64,000 bases of DNA. Source: Eutreptiella sp. 'Long Island Sound 2002'. Taxonomy: Eukaryota; Euglenozoa; Euglenophyceae; Eutreptiales; Eutreptiaceae. Below the pieces are notes generated by a model, which searched no databases, was not told where the DNA came from, and saw only the letters and a list, made by a program, of their open reading frames with translations. Both the position numbers and the translations under genes were made by a program. Positions 1 through 10,611 of this stretch are shown in pieces. Location: assembly GCA_964036045.1 (NCBI GenBank), contig OZ038381.1, positions 152,414,352-152,478,351 of the forward strand, read 5' to 3'. Numbering within the stretch: the first letter of the stretch is position 1; the number at the start of each line of letters is the position of its first letter.

Positions 1-369
1 TTTGTGCCCCTGCTTTCTCCTGCTGCTTCTTGATGTAGTTCAGGTTTTCCGAACAAATATGTTTTGATGAAATCAACCAGAAATAAGTACCCACAGTGCA
101 AGGCAAAGGACCACAGGATCAAATCCACAACATGAAGGGCTGCAATCAAAAAAGATAGTGTAGCCACCAAGGAAACTCTAAATAACTACAGATTTATGAA
201 ACGATAGTTAGAAAATATCCTACAATCATGGAACAACTGCCCACATGGGCACCCTCTCTTTTATAGTGCCATCTAGAGATGTGCACTCATTGTTTTGGGT
301 CCCATAGGTGCTGAGGTGGCATGGCTTGTGGCACTGAGGTCACTGCCATGTCACATGGGATCTTCCTAC

Positions 370-457
370 TGAGCTAGGCTGACTCGGAATTGAACCCAGG
401 ACCTCTCAAAAAAAGGTACCACAGCCCCCTAGGGTGCAGACCACTAGGATAGCTAAG
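370..457 (-). other. tRNA-like segment in LTR A
   Basis: Reverse-complement reading shows an A-box-like stretch (TCCTAGTGGTCTGCA) and a B-box (GGTTCAATTCC). A short hairpin sits between them where a class II variable arm would lie. The same block recurs in three other LTRs. It is not a canonical tRNA: the D-arm is weak and no convincing anticodon arm forms. It may be a SINE-type head or an internal pol III-like promoter. Confidence 0.5.
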
Positions 458-1425
458 CATTCGTGAGAAAATGTAGAAAAATGTATAGGCTCTAGATCAA
501 TATCAGCGCCTCAGTCAGTCCAGGAAATGGTGAATAAGTCACATCAGTTGGGGGATCAGGGGTCCACACAACATCCATAGTTCAATGCTTGGTTTTATAG
601 GTCAAAATGTCTTATCACCCCTTTTGGTTAGGCCAATACTAAGATAAAAATGTGTTATGCCTTTAGCCCTCTCTATAACAACTAAAAATAACCTTTTGGC
701 AGGGAAATACACTTTTTTTTACTCCCCCGTTGTGCTGTGGAGGCCACCACTGTGGCATTCTAAAGGGAAAAGGGGATTATTCTTGGCCTCCCCATGGCTT
801 CAACATCATTTTAAAGTTTCCTATAAGATCCCTAACATTGGAAAGAGGCGCTGTGTCAGGGCAGTCGCCAGTTTTTGCTTAGTCATAACAGACACCTACA
901 GCTCCCTCTGCGCTCATCGGCGTCGCTGGGGCAGCTGTGACTTGGTAGGGGGTTAGAATGGGCCTGCCAAATCTTGTGTGCATACACCTCTCCCTCCCAA
1001 TACCAAAACACAGTGCAACACGCAAAACCCAACACAGGATAGGATCAGGGCACGCTGTCTGGGGTCTCGTTGAACCTGCTGTCTGACCTGATCTGTCCTT
1101 AGTGGCTTTGAAAGTTATTTTACCCTCATGGGGTATGGGTTTCTGGACAGTGGTCCAGGAGTCAGTTTCTTCGCCAGAGCACGGCCTACTCCACTGTTTG
1201 CGCTCCAGGATATCTGCAGAGAAGGGACGAAGGGTTGAGGGACTGACAAACAAGCAACGATCGACGCAAACACCGAAATCTGTCAAATGACGGCCTAGAA
1301 TTTTTTTGAGGCCACACACCTGTCCAGGATCTCCGTGTGCAGTAAATGCACATTTTTACGAAATTTTATTTCATCACAGGAATTTTCAAATTCCTGGATT
1401 TACACGCAGAGAAAAGCGGCGCGCT

Positions 1426-1441
1426 GGAGCGCATCCTAGTT
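1426..1441. repeat. Left target-site duplication of the retrocopy
   Basis: GGAGCGCATCCTAGTT occurs here and again at 3,841-3,856, exactly flanking the inserted sequence. The uninterrupted LTRs at 7,670 and 40,780 carry one diverged copy of this site. A 16-bp direct duplication is typical of LINE-mediated target-primed insertion. Confidence 0.9.
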
Positions 1442-3840
1442 TTTTTTTAATGTTCCTAACCGCATCAACTTGTTCAGGGGCTGACGTCCCCCTAAGGAAG
1501 ACGTCCAGAAATTTACAGACGATAGTTGTAGCTGTGAGATGGGCACAAGTCAGAGAAGTAAAGGGTTGAGGACCCCGGAGCTGAATTCAGGGTCAGAGAC
1601 CCAAAGTGGAACTCGCCTAGATGTCGTGTGGTCTACTGTGTGCACTGGTGTGTGTGTGGTGTTGGTTATGTGTGTACTTGCTCTGTACGTGGGGATTCAG
1701 TAAAGATGTGTGTTGGTGTGTGTTGTCTGTTGTGTTGGTGGTGTAGCACGTGGTCTGTCGATGAAGTGAAAAGAGAGAGGACCTGTGGAAAATTAAAAGG
1801 ACTTTACAAAAATAGATAGATGTAGGCACAGAGTCTCTGCACCAAAGGTGGGTTGGTTTTCCTGCCCACTCTGCAGTTTGCAAAAAGCCTTGCTTTCACC
1901 CCTAGGGGAAAAGGACACAGGCAGATTGCAGCAAGGTAGACTAGAGCAAGATAAGACATCAAGGCACATCAATGTGCAGAGAAGCTGAGGAATATCAGCA
2001 GAGTAGCACTAAGTAGCAGAAAGTCGAGTGGTTTCCGAAACCTTGCGCTGGCAAAAGAGATGAGTCACGAAGAGGGAAGCATGGTAGAACGCTTGTCTCC
2101 CTGCCGGTCATGCCAACCAGGGCAGCAGATAGCGCTGCGCTCAATGCCTTGCACACGGCGCCAAAGAAAGTTGCAGTCGCACTTTGGATAGCTGCAGGTA
2201 GTTTGATAGCCGCGCCCTTTCACAATGGTGTCGTTACATAAGTGGTGGTGGGCAGAAAAACAGGCATCATCAAGCCAGTCCAAGTCCTCCAACACCGATG
2301 TTGCACACGACTGCTCAAAAAATGAATAGCCATTAGCCAACCCCCCCTTAGCGAGGGAGTGAGCGCTGCTCATGGCTGAGGCCAAAGAATCGGTATCCCA
2401 GAAACGGCCATGTACTCCTGAGCTCGCTTCAGAATTGTTGTCGGAAAGAGGAGGGGTATCGCCGGATTCTGCAGAATGAGGGCACCGCATAGGTTCAAGC
2501 GTACTGTCGTCAGGGAGAAGCGTGGAGGCTTGTCCCCATACGTCTCTATTCGGCGGAGGGACCGTGCCATACACCGTTACGCGTACACGTTGAGCTCGCA
2601 CTTTCTTCGCAGCGCAATAGTGCCGCCGATGAAACCGGGCGTGTGTAGGAACATCTCTAGGAAGTCGAGTGCCGAAGTGTTCCCTCGTACACGTGGACGC
2701 GAACCGTCTGCAAGGCTTCGTCCGCGCTGGGTACCAATGTCCCTGGGCGGTTGCATCGCCATTGAACGTCGCCCCATAGGTTACGGGTGCAGGAAGGGAC
2801 TCTCGGTCAATCTCGTGCTCAGATTCACCAGCTTCAGAGACGGTCGTATCTTGTTGAGCTGTAGCAAGGGCGGTTGCAGCGTCCAGCGACGACCAGTAAT
2901 TTGCAGACGCAAAGGCTGATCAAAAGATAGATTCGGTCTCAGACTCCTTGTCCTGGGAACAGCACTTGGGTAATTGGGTGGCAGCGGCGGCACTGGTACC
3001 GAGCTGCTGATGGCGGGCGTCCGGGGCAATTGTGACACCGCCGCACATAGAAGAGCCCGGCGGGGGCTCACAGGTGGAGACGGCCGGCGTATTGTGGGTC
3101 TCGGCAATAGAAGCTGGGTGCACCCGAATCTTTACGGGAGAGTTATCGTAGTCAAAATGTTGCTCCGCGGAGTCCCCGTGGGCCACTGCAGAGCCCGGCG
3201 CGTAGGGATTGTGGCACCATGGTAATGTCAAGGCAGCCCCACCGGTAGGGCTCTCCTGCTCGTTTACCGGTCCTTGTAGTGGTAGCTCATGCCCTACAGC
3301 CTCATCAGAATTTGCTGCAGGAGCATAGGCATGCGATTGGTCCGTCCCGTCTGTAGTCCAATCGTTGGTAGCGGGCATATACACATGTGGGAAGTACTCG
3401 AAGCCTTGGCTCACGTAGGCAGTCTGGCACAGGCCTTCGTCCCCGTACGTTGCGAGTTGATCGTCTTCGTCCCATCGCGGGATGAACCAGTGTCCGCTAG
3501 GTGCTGTAGCATCATGGCGTGATGCCCAATACTCCTGTGGAGGACGAGGAAAAAGGGAAACATGCCGAGCTAGCGCGGACGTGTAAATAGAGGACAGCTC
3601 CCAAGTAAGCAGCGCGTTGATTTGTGCAGACTGCAGCGCCACAGTCTGCATTAATGACTCCAGAAACTGTCCCTGCGTCGCTGCAGCTGCGCGTAGGCGC
3701 GCCATAATTGAACCAGAGATAATTAGTCGTTCAGGGCGGTTTCACGTGGGTAAAACCCGGAAAACCCCAGTGAAGGACGATGTGGAGTATTGTCTGCGAT
3801 GTTGCAGGCGCTGCGCGCGCGATCCGCCCGCGGGTTTTTA
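1442..3840 (-). mobile_element. Processed retrocopy inserted in LTR A
   Basis: A 2.4 kb intronless insertion absent from the other LTR copies, bounded by a perfect 16-bp duplication. The left end has a short T run (1,441-1,448), i.e. a poly(A) remnant at the 3' end of a minus-strand transcript. Inside are a short 5' leader (3,840-3,706), a coding region with one stop (3,705-2,065) and about 600 bases of 3' UTR (2,064-1,450). The 3' UTR includes a GT-rich stretch around 1,625-1,740. I see no RT or other transposon domain, so a reverse-transcribed cellular mRNA is the best reading. No spliced-leader remnant is visible at the 5' end. Confidence 0.8.
2065..3705 (-). pseudogene. Retrocopied cellular gene, unknown function, one in-frame TGA
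   Basis: One frame stays open for 547 codons except for a TGA at 2,920-2,922; the codons on both sides read smoothly in the same frame. The protein begins MARLRAAAATQGQF. It has a Gln/Ala-rich start, an acidic Pro/Ser/Thr-rich middle, a basic Cys/His stretch (around 2,590-2,700, including FHRRHYCAAKK) and a Cys-rich C-terminus (CSYPKCDCNF...CCPGW). The N-terminal methionine follows an in-frame TAA upstream. I do not recognise the family. The Cys/His clusters could bind metal, but that is inference. The single stop and flanking TSD mark it as a young retropseudogene, or a retrogene. Confidence 0.65.
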
Positions 3841-3856
3841 GGAGCGCATCCTAGTT
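3841..3856. repeat. Right target-site duplication of the retrocopy
   Basis: Second copy of GGAGCGCATCCTAGTT. After it the sequence resumes the LTR alignment (matching 7,690 onward). Confidence 0.9.
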
Positions 3857-4416
3857 GGCTGCCGGAAAAGACAAAGAAAATAAGAGTATAACAGTATGTC
3901 ACGCCATTTTCAAGAAAGGACGAACCAAGCAATAAATTATAAACGTGTTCCACCCATGCTTACAGGAAAATTCAAGAATGAAGAATTCGGTAAATCAATA
4001 GAGATTCGCAGAACAGGGCATAAACATACAGGTTTTGTTTGCTTCGTATGCAGCATTCACACTGCTTGTCTCGTTTTACCGTGAACTCGCCGTGTAGCAA
4101 CGCAAACATAAAGTAGAGGGTTTGATTAGAAGATTGCACGATGATTAGAGGTGAAATTAGAGCAAACAAAACTTGCTTCGCTTGTGTTTCGTGTCTTCAC
4201 CTCCACTTGCTTCGCTCTCCAGCGGTAGGTAAGGTGAGTAACCCCAGGAGGCCCCCCCCCTGGTTGAGTTCGTGATTGTGGTATGGATTGTTGGAAAACG
4301 AATGATTCAAATAGGAGATTGGCGTTCTCGTGCATACCTGTGCATGCATATGGCGCATTGAAGCGTAGGCCACGCCTGGTGCGCACGGTACAACCCTTGT
4401 TTAGGTTACCCAGGGG

Positions 4417-4561
4417 CTCCACCCCACGTTCTATAAGAGAACGGGTGGAGTTCCTTAAGCTTGCTTGCTTGTAGTTCGGTAAGAGGACAGCGTATTATAG
4501 ATCAGCCTGAGAAGCGTGTAATATGTGGAGGCTGGCTTGGTTCCTCCGCTGCTTACCAAAC
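4417..4561 (-). ncRNA. Two conserved hairpins in LTR A
   Basis: Hairpin 1 (4,417-4,450) pairs CTCCACCCC with GGGTGGAG plus an inner CGTTCT/AGAACG. Hairpin 2 (4,474-4,561) pairs GTTCGGTAAG with CTTACCAAAC. Hairpin 2 also has inner stems CGTATTA/TAATATG and CAGCCT/AGGCTG. The equivalent structures at 8,274-8,420 and 41,508-41,653 keep the pairing although the stem sequences differ, which argues for a selected structure in the LTR transcript. Confidence 0.7.
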
Positions 4562-5120
4562 TCATCAGCCTTTGCTTTACAGGTCGGCAGGTAAGGGTGA
4601 ATTGGTGCAGCAGCAGTTGCCTTCGGCGACTTTGAATTTTTCTGCCCACGCTAAAACGGGCGCTGATCACACAATCAACAAACTGCATGTCAGCCAGGAG
4701 TGGAGAGGGCAGTCCGACATCTTCGACATACACGCTGTGCATGCAAACAGAGCACTCCTTCCCTCCACGCCCTGACAGGGAAACGCGTAGTGGTGTCCCT
4801 GTTAGGCCACAGTCGCTTAGTAGCGCTGTGTTCTCTTGTCTTTTCACAGGTGGGCCACTAGGGCATGAGACACATTCTTCCACAACATCAAGTAGCGTGT
4901 GTGTGTAGGAGTGGTAAGACAGGGAGAGGGCTTGAGCCCAGAGCTCGTTCGTCCTTCGATGGCTGGTGCCACTGTAGTGAGTGTAGGACCTGTAGTGTGT
5001 GTGTCACTGTCCCGCCTGTTTCCTGAAATTTCATCAGGGTTTTGGTGGGCAGTGGCAGTGGTAGTCTAGGTTTTGGCTGAGTAGCAAACATGCGTTTTCA
5101 TGCCTCATAGCTTTTGGCCA

Positions 5121-5130
5121 TCCCTCCCCT
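5121..5130 (-). other. Polypurine tract of E0
   Basis: Minus-strand AGGGGAGGGA sits directly before the LTR start TGGCC. The equivalent tract is found in E1, E3 and E4. In LTR elements it primes plus-strand DNA synthesis. Confidence 0.75.
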
Positions 5131-5358
5131 GTAGTAGGCAGGTAGGTAGAAAAACCAATACCTTGGCGTTATTGCTGGGTATTCCCCCAAGGAAGTCTGG
5201 TGTCAGCACGAAAATTGGGCACCTGGGGGCGGAGAGACCCGGCGCGTACCCTGGTGCACCGTGTAAAGACATCTGCCGGGTTCAGCAAGGATGCAGACTT
5301 GGGTATAATTAGGAAGCCATTTCTGCAGCTTGCTCATAGGTCCTCAGGATCAGCACAC

Positions 5359-6003
5359 TCACACACACACATAGGCAGGTATAGGAAGGGTCCAGTCCCT
5401 AGGCTTCTCCTGAGAGGCAAGCGTTTCAGCGAGCCTCATCAACTCTCCTAGGTTGTTCTGGGACAAGTAGTCTAGCAGAACAGAATTCAAGCGTCCCTGA
5501 GGAAGCACAACGGCAGAGAAGGGTTCCCAGGTAGCTTCTTCAACCCCAAACCCTTTGCAGAGGGTGAGGAAACGCCACCCTTGGCGATAGCGGTGTCGGA
5601 TAACCGACTTCACCAGGTAGAAGCCTTCCTTAGCCATCTCCTCGGCATTCATGTCGGGGAGTTCTCCTTCAACTTCCATTGGGCTGGCAGCCCCCTGTAG
5701 GTCCAGAGCGGCAATCTCCTCGTCATTTAGTTCCCATTCCTCCCCACAGAGGTCCTCTGGGTCGTAGTAGCATTGGAGCTGTTGAGCAGCACACACCAGG
5801 GTCCCCGCTAGTCGGGGAGAACGCCGCACGGTGATGCGGTGACTATCCACAGACAGGATCTCGTAGGGTCAAAAGTAGGGGTCATCGGTGGTGGAGCCCG
5901 GCCAGGCGGGTAGCCGACTGTGGTGCACCAGCACCCAGTGTCCCTCTTGGTAGGAAGCGGGCACCCCATGGTTGTTCTTCTTGTTCCACTGGCGCTCCCT
6001 CAC
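5359..6003 (-). pseudogene. Integrase C-terminal tail and chromodomain of E0
   Basis: 5,850-5,359 encodes the conserved family tail: an SH3-like segment, an acidic linker, then a chromodomain-type module with FYLVKSVIRHRYRQGW and ATWEPFSAF, ending in the family tail (SQNNLGELMRLAETLAS). 6,003-5,869 holds the preceding integrase residues (VRERQWNKKN...WVLVHHSRLPAW), separated from the next part by a small frame disruption near 5,860. Chromodomains in Gypsy integrases direct insertion to particular chromatin. Everything upstream of about 6,003 is missing. Confidence 0.8.
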
Positions 6004-6172
6004 TCTCTGGTCCCCCGTCCCCCGTCCCACGTCCATCGACGGACGGTACGGGAAACCGGACGCGTCACTGACCGGGTCCACACACGCCAACCACCGCAGC
6101 GCACGCAGCCCAAGACCGACGCCGGAGGGACCCGTCAGGGACAATCCCATCGTGGGGCCCCCAACAGGTACA
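6004..6172. other. Unassigned GC-rich spacer
   Basis: About 170 bases between the broken end of E0 and the LTR of E1. It contains tandem CCCCCGT-like units at the start and no repeat shared with other parts of the window. No ORF is convincing. It may be original genomic DNA or filler from a repair event. Confidence 0.4.
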
Positions 6173-6606
6173 GAAAGTGTTATAGTGATTTCATCACTGT
6201 GGGTTTGTTGTGCCTCTCCTGCTGCTTGCTGCTGGTGTAGGGTTTCCTGCTGCTTGTTTTTGATGAGGAAAATGTTTTATTTGCTGAAATACAACCAATC
6301 CAGGATAGCCCAAGCCAGAGATAAGCAAGTAGAAGAGAATCAGGATCAAAGCATGAAGGGCTGCAGTGTAAACAGTGAAAGATGTAAGAACATTCACAGA
6401 TACTGCAACTCAGGGCACATCGGATTGCATATTCACAAAGATAGCTGAAATGTTTTGGAAATCGAGTTGGAAAACTGCCCCATAGTCACTCAATCTCCAT
6501 AGTGCCATCTCAGGAGATGTGCACTCTTTGTTTTGGGTCCCATATGTGCTGATGTGGCAGGGCATGTGGCGATGAGGTCATTGCCATGTCACATGGGATA
6601 CTCCTA

Positions 6607-6694
6607 CTTAGCTAGGCTGACCAGGAATTGAACCCAGGACCTCTCAAAAAGAGGTGCCCAGCCCCCTAGGGTGCATACCACTAGGATAGCTAAG
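6607..6694 (-). other. tRNA-like segment in LTR B
   Basis: The minus strand shows a 7-bp end stem (CTTAGCT/AGCTAAG), an A-box-like TCCTAGTGGTATGCA, a hairpin ACCTC-loop-GAGGT, and a B-box GGTTCAATTCC with a weak T-stem. It is the same block as at 370, 30,328 and 39,066. Confidence 0.5.
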
Positions 6695-8273
6695 AATTCA
6701 TGACAAAACATAGTGAATAGATAAATTCATAGGCTCTGCCCTGGATATGTCAGTTCTCAGTCAACTCTGGAAAGGATGAATAGCCTCACATTGATAGGGG
6801 ATTAAAGGGTCCACTCCATATCCTGATTGAGTGTTTGGTTCCACAACTCAAAATGTGTTTTCACCCATTTTGGTTAGGCCAATACTAAGATAAAAATGCT
6901 AGAGTGCTTGATGCATCTCTAATACAACTAGAGTATGCCTCAAGGCATTAGAAAAGCACTTTTTCTTACTCCCCCCTTGTGCTGTGGTGGCCACCACTGT
7001 CGCATTTCAGGAAAGAGGGTATTTTTCTTGGCCTTTCCTTGGTTTCCACATCTACTTTAAAATACCTATGGCCTCCCTCACACTGAAAAAATGGACACTC
7101 ACCATGGCTGGCGCCTTTTTGCTGCTGTGTTCGTGACATTTCCTACAGAAAGCTCAGCGCTCATGGCGCTGCCGGGGTTCCTGTGGCTTGGTTGGGTTAG
7201 GTTGGGAGCATGCCAAAACCATGTGCATGTGCATCCCTCCCTCCAAGACGCAGCGCGACACTAACCCAACGCCAGACTCTGTATGGACATCCGCTCCGGT
7301 TGTTAAAACCTGCTGGCGACCTGCTGTCCTGATCTTAGGGCGAAGGGAGTCGTCAGGAAATTAAATTGCCCCCTGGTGGGGTCTTGGGTTCTGCTCAGTC
7401 TCCTGACTGCTGCTTTTCGGCCCAGAAAGCGGCCTACTCATCGACGCTTTCGCGAGGATATCTGCAGAGGCAGGAATGGGAGAATTATGGACGAATCCAC
7501 GCAAGCGCGAAGCGACAACACCTAAATCCGTCAAATGACGGCCTAGAATTTTTCTAAGACAACACACCTGAGCAGAATCCGATTGTGCATCAGATGCACA
7601 TTTGTATAAAAATTGTAGTCATCTCTCGATTTTTTAAATCAAGAAATTCCTACGCAGAAAAAAGCGGCGCGCAGGAGGGGCTCCTAGCGAAGCGCCGGAA
7701 AATTCAGAAATAATGAGATTATAAACGTATGTCTCACGTAGACAGGAAAATGACGAGACACACATAAATAAATAAACATACAGATTCCACCCACACTGAC
7801 AGAAAGAATCAAAAATCCAAGAATTCCAAGAATAAGAATATGACTTCAATGAATCAGGTATAAACCTCAGGTGTGCTCGTCTCGTATGCAGCATGCACAT
7901 TGCTCGTCTCGTGTCTCTGTGAACGAGTCTTGTAGCAGTGCTCACAAACGATAGAGGGCTAGATTAGAAAGATTGCAGATGATTAGAGGTGAAATCAGGG
8001 TGATTAGACATACACACAAGTGCATAGCGACGTTTTTTGCTTGCGCCTCGCTTTTCTCCTCACCTTGCTTCACTCTCCAGCGGTACGTAAGGTGAGTAAG
8101 CCCAGGAGGGGCCACCCCCTGGTGGAGTTCGTGATCGTGGGTTAGATTTGTAAGGCAAACAGTGATTGGCACAGGTTGTCCGCAAACTCGTGCATGCTCG
8201 TGCATTCACACACGCATTAAAGGGTAGGCCACGCGAAATGCGCACGGTAAACCTTGTTGGGGTTACCCAGGGG

Positions 8274-8420
8274 CTCCTCGGTACGTTCCCTAAGAGAACC
8301 TGAGGAGTCTCTTAACGCTTGCTTGCTTGACAGGGGTGTTTGAGGACAGCGTATTAGAGGTCACACTGAGAAGCGTATAATACGTGGAGTGTGGCTTGGT
8401 TCCTCAGCCGCAAACACCCC
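8274..8420 (-). ncRNA. Two conserved hairpins in LTR B
   Basis: Hairpin 1 (8,274-8,307): CTCCTCGG with CTGAGGAG plus GTTC/GAAC. Hairpin 2 (8,333-8,420): outer stem GGGGTGTTTG/CAAACACCCC, with inner stems CGTATTA/TAATACG and CACACT/AGTGTG. The stem bases differ from LTR A and LTR D while pairing is kept. Confidence 0.7.
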
Positions 8421-8965
8421 TTCATTGGCCTTGGCTTTACAGGTGGGCAGGTAGGGTGATTGGTGCACGCAGCAGCTGCCTTCGGAGGCTATTGCATTTT
8501 TCTGCCCCAGCTGAGCAGGGGCGCTGATCACACAATCAATTGACTGCGCCTCAGCCAGGAGTGGCGAGGGCAGTTCGACTCCATCGACATCCACGCTGTG
8601 CACGCAACAAGAGCACCCCATCCCTCCAAGCCCTAGCAGGGAAACGCGTTGTGGCGTCCCTGTTAGGCCACAGTTGCTTAGCAGCGCTGTGTTCCCTTGT
8701 CTTCTTCACAGGAGGGTCATTAGGACCCACTACTTTGTTCATCAACACCACCCAGTAGAGCGTGAGTGTAGGAGTGGTAATCCTGAGTGGGGGCTTGAGC
8801 CAGTTGCAGTAGCGCTCGCCCACCAGGATGGTGCCACTGTAGGTAGGGTGTGTAGAGTAGTGGTGTCTCCTGTCCCGCGTGCTTTTCCTCGTGGGCAAGG
8901 GAGTGCGTTCGCTTTTGGCCTTGAGCAAAAATGGGCGTTTTGTATGCCCTTAGCACACCTGGCCA

Positions 8966-8976
8966 CCCCTCCCCTC
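8966..8976 (-). other. Polypurine tract of E1
   Basis: Minus-strand GAGGGGAGGGG immediately before the TGGCC start of the 3' LTR. Confidence 0.75.
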
Positions 8977-9166
8977 TAGTAGGTAGGGCTTTTGCCGTCT
9001 TCCCCCAAGGATAGGCGCCAGCACAGAAGTTGGGCGCCATAGGAGTGGTACTAGTAACTGACTAGGACCTTCGGTCCGACATCAGCGAAGCCCGTTGATT
9101 CGGGAGCCACGCCCGGGAGAGAAGTGAGACACACACAGACATACGTAGCACACTTAGGGGTAAGGT

Positions 9167-9448
9167 TCAGTCCCTAGCTTTAGTCTTGGAGGCAAGCGTC
9201 TCAGCGAGCCTAAGCAACTCACCAAAGTTGTTCTGGGACAAGTAGTCAACGAGAACTGAGTTTAGGCGTCCCTCAGGTAGAACAAACGCAGAGAAGGGCT
9301 TCCAGGTGGCCTCTTCGACTCCAAACCCTTCCAAGAGGGTGAGGAAGCGCCAACCCTGGCGATAGCGGTGGCGTAAGACAGACTTTACCAGGTAGAAGCC
9401 CTCCTTAGCCATCTCCTCTGCGTTCATGTCGAGGAGTTCACCTAACAA
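9167..9448 (-). pseudogene. E1 chromodomain tail
   Basis: 93-codon open stretch with EGFYLVKSVLRHRYRQGW and EEATWKPFSAFVLPEG, the chromodomain-like end of the integrase. It is out of frame with the preceding integrase segment because of a small indel near 9,450. It ends at the natural family stop followed by a ~200-base 3' UTR. Confidence 0.75.
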
Positions 9449-10596
9449 CTTCCATAGGGCTGGCAGCCCCTTGTAGGTCTAGGGCGGCGATCTCCTCGTC
9501 GTTAAGCTCCCATTGTTCCCCACAGAGGTCTTCAGGATCATAGTAGCGCTTCAGATGTTGAGCAGCGCACACCAGGGTCCCCCCATAGACGGGGAGAACA
9601 CCGCACGGTGATACGGTGTCCATCCACTGATAGAATCTTGTACGGCCCGAAGAATGGGTCATTGCTGGTAGAGCGTGGCCAGGCGGGTAGTCCACTGTGG
9701 TGCACCAGCACCCAGTCCCCCTCTCCGTAGGTGGCCGGTACTCGGTGCTTGTTCTTCTTGTTCCACTGACGCTCCCTCACTCTCTGGAGCATAGCCTTGG
9801 CCTTGTCCACCTTTGCATGTTGCTCTTGGACCCATTCACCCACAGAAGAATGGGTGTCCTCTGGATAGGGGTCATGTAGGAACCACGCCAGGCGCCCTAG
9901 GAATAGCTCATGGGGCGAGTAGCCAGTAGCTGAACTCTCTTGGGAGTTCATCATCAAGAATATGACGGGGAGTAGTCTCACCCAGTCTCTGGTGCGTTCA
10001 GTTTTGCACCATATCCTTGCATTCTCCTTGAGGACAAGGATCTGTCGCTCACATAGGGGGTTGCTCGTGTGCGAGTAGGGGATCCCCGTAGACACCTGGA
10101 CATTGAGGGACCTCAGGACCCTCTTGTACCAGCCGGTATCTGAGCGTACTCGTACGTTCTCATCGGAGTTGATCTCTTTGCGCGCCCCATAGACACAAAA
10201 CCACTTCTCCAGGAGTATCTTGATAGTCTCCTCCCCGGTAGTGTGCTTGGTACATGGGAACACCCTGGTAAACCTGGTCAACCCACAGGTTACCACGAGG
10301 GCGAAGTCATAGCCCCCGAACTTCGGCATCTCCGTGTAGTCCACGTATAGAACACTGTTGGCGCAGTGGGGGATGCGCAGGGTCGAGTAGAGACCTCTGT
10401 CCCTGATATCCCCTGGTTTGCAGGACCTGCACGGGCACTTGTCCACGATGGGCTGGAGGGTTTTCCGCAGTTGGTCATCAGTCCACGTAGAGTGGAACCA
10501 CTGCTTGAATAGCCTGAGGGTACGGTCAGCACCCACATGACCGCTGGACTCATGGGTCCACTTCAGCAGCGCTGGGACTCTGTCACCAGGTACCAC
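9449..10596 (-). pseudogene. E1 integrase
   Basis: Zinc-binding HHCC region (HESSGH...CPCRSC) at the start. The catalytic core has Asp in VDYTEM, Asp in NSDENVRVRSD and Glu in the TSNPLCERQ block. An SH3-like tail follows (VRERQWNKKNKHR...WVLVHHS). A nonsense codon at 10,612 precedes it and a frame break lies near 9,540-9,450. In the live element this enzyme inserts the cDNA. Confidence 0.8.
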
Positions 10597-10611
10597 GATG
10601 CGGTCCTCGTG

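Larger units (their letters stand above)
1..5120 (-). repeat. 3' LTR of copy E0, interrupted
   Basis: Homologous along its length to the LTRs at 6,173-8,965 and 38,633-42,202. On the minus strand it starts TGGCCAAAAGC directly after a purine tract. It contains a tRNA-like segment near 370-457, shared non-coding blocks, and paired hairpins at 4,417-4,561. A 2,399-bp insertion (1,442-3,840) interrupts it. The short ORFs in it are not conserved between LTR copies, and I see no gene of its own. Confidence 0.85.
1..6003 (-). mobile_element. Gypsy copy E0, 3' part (integrase tail, chromodomain, 3' LTR)
   Basis: Minus-strand Ty3/Gypsy fragment. Reading right to left it holds the last part of the integrase (about 6,003-5,869), a chromodomain ORF (5,850-5,359), a short 3' UTR, a polypurine tract and a ~2.7 kb LTR. 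Homology to the longer copies stops near 6,003, where unrelated GC-rich sequence begins, so the 5' part is lost. The LTR lacks only about 30 bases at the left window edge, judged by alignment to the LTR starting at 6,173. It was later split by a retrocopy insertion. Confidence 0.85.
6173..8965 (-). repeat. 3' LTR of E1 (complete)
   Basis: About 2.79 kb. It starts TGGCCAGGTGTGC on the minus strand after the polypurine tract, and ends near GAAAG (plus strand). That end abuts the PBS in the corresponding 5' LTRs at 29,895 and 50,787. It contains the tRNA-like block (6,607-6,694) and the double hairpin (8,274-8,420). No conserved ORF lies inside. Confidence 0.85.

Noticed and set aside
2476-2919. 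147-codon plus-strand ORF in the retrocopy
   Set aside because: Antisense shadow of the 547-codon minus-strand frame; TSD and poly(A) orientation also favour the minus strand.
3706-3856. Spliced-leader remnant at the 5' end of the retrocopy
   Set aside because: The sequence next to the TSD does not resemble the known dinoflagellate or Perkinsus leader.
6607-6694. A functional tRNA gene in the LTRs
   Set aside because: A- and B-box-like motifs exist but the D-arm is weak, the anticodon arm is unclear, and 7 extra bases separate the T-arm from the matching end stem.
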